From: Struthidea cinerea
Taxonomy: Eukaryota; Chordata; Aves; Passeriformes; Corcoracidae
Reading direction: 5' to 3'
NCBI GenBank assembly: GCA_013397865.1
Contig: VZTI01001048.1
Coordinates: 3,637,842 to 3,701,841 of the forward strand
Length of the DNA: 64,000 bases
Positions within the stretch are counted from its first letter, which is position 1; every line of letters begins with the position of its first letter. Below, one piece after another: positions 63,395 through 64,000 of this stretch. The translations under genes and the position numbers were made by a program. Below the pieces are notes generated by a model. That model did no database searches, had not been told where the DNA came from, and worked only from the letters and a program-made list of their open reading frames with translations.

Positions 63395-63650
63395 TCTGCT
63401 TGGACAATTACAGTGCCCGTGGGGGAAAGGGCTGTGAGCCTCAGGTGCTGCTGGGATTTTGGGATTCCTCTGCTCCCACAGCCAGGCAGCAAACATCTGA
63501 CACACACCCCGGTGCTGTGGCAACCACGGGCTTGTCCTCTGCTTGAGACATTGTACCAGGAGCTGTTTGGGAGAGGAGGTCTTTGCAGGTGCAGGGTGCC
63601 AGCTCATAGGAGCCACCACTGAGCCTTGTACATCTCTACACCTTGTAGGA
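63395..63650. other. GC-richer patch, nature unknown
   Basis: About 250 bases are visibly richer in G and C than the neighbouring DNA, with three CpGs and short open frames on both strands that resemble nothing I know. A gctgtggcaacc string near 63,516 looks like an RFX X-box half site. It could be a noncoding exon, a regulatory element or an unrecognised repeat fragment. Confidence 0.35.
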
Positions 63651-64000
63651 AAAAAGAATTTCATGAACTGTTCCAAGCCCCAGACTGAGTGGGTGATAAG
63701 GGTGAAGAGGCCTTCATGTTTTCAGATACCCTCCTTCCTAAAAGCTGCCTGTTTTAAGTAGAATTCTAAGGCAATTTTAAGGACAGATAAAACAGATACT
63801 TACCTAGGGACTCTGCTTTGTTTCTCATCATCAGTGTACCATTGTGAAGCAAAGTGAATTAGGAATATAAAGGCTGGATATGTTATTGTGGCGTTTTTTG
63901 TTGTTTGTCTGTTTTTTACTGAAAAGGCAATTTTGGTACTATAAAACTCTTGGTTTAGACTATATCCCAACTCTAAAAATAGAAATATATGTGAATTTTA
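63651..64000. other. Noncoding DNA at the window end
   Basis: Returns to AT-rich unique sequence. I see no gene, repeat or signal in it. Confidence 0.6.

Noticed and set aside
1..64000. tRNA, rRNA, CRISPR, bacterial operon, mitochondrial insert, or endogenous retrovirus
   Set aside because: No cloverleaf or B-box-like string, no regularly spaced repeats, no ribosome-binding-site-led gene strings, and no recognisable gag, pol or env frame or paired LTRs were seen.

Overview
This window looks like AT-rich, gene-poor vertebrate nuclear DNA, most likely from a bird. The main evidence is three degraded 3' ends of CR1 LINEs (24,941-25,090 on +; 31,897-32,100 on -; 53,590-53,650 on +). CR1 is the dominant interspersed repeat of birds and other sauropsids. 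The very low density of other interspersed repeats over 64 kb fits a bird better than a turtle or crocodilian. There are no operons, bacterial signals, CRISPR arrays, tRNAs, rRNAs or intact transposase or retroviral reading frames.

Layout. The only gene piece I would defend is a 48-nt exon at 172-219 on the + strand. It has a long pyrimidine tract and CAG acceptor, a GAG|gtgagt donor, one open frame with matching phases, and an unusually high CpG content. I cannot name the gene. The rest of the window is then either its downstream intron(s) or intergenic DNA. From 220 to about 24.9 kb the sequence is AT-rich and unique, broken by a sharply bounded CpG-rich block at about 6,445-6,825 and a slightly GC-richer block at 11,250-11,660. 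The middle, 24.9-36 kb, holds two CR1 pieces, a GC-rich patch at 30,870-31,075, two short N gaps inside poly-T runs (16,181-16,196 and 32,494-32,508; the first lies outside this middle part), and a pair of inverted repeat arms at 34,425 and 35,571 that may be the ends of an old DNA transposon. From 36 to 63 kb there is unique AT-rich DNA with homopolymer runs, several short tandem duplications and one CR1 tail. The last kilobase contains a GC-richer patch at 63,395-63,650.

Interpretation. No set of genes working together is visible. Nearly all open frames are 60-120 codons, do not resemble known families, and occur on both strands at about the density expected by chance. I found no novel multi-gene system. 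The items most worth checking are the microexon, the CpG-dense block with its reverse-strand open frame, and the inverted-arm pair.
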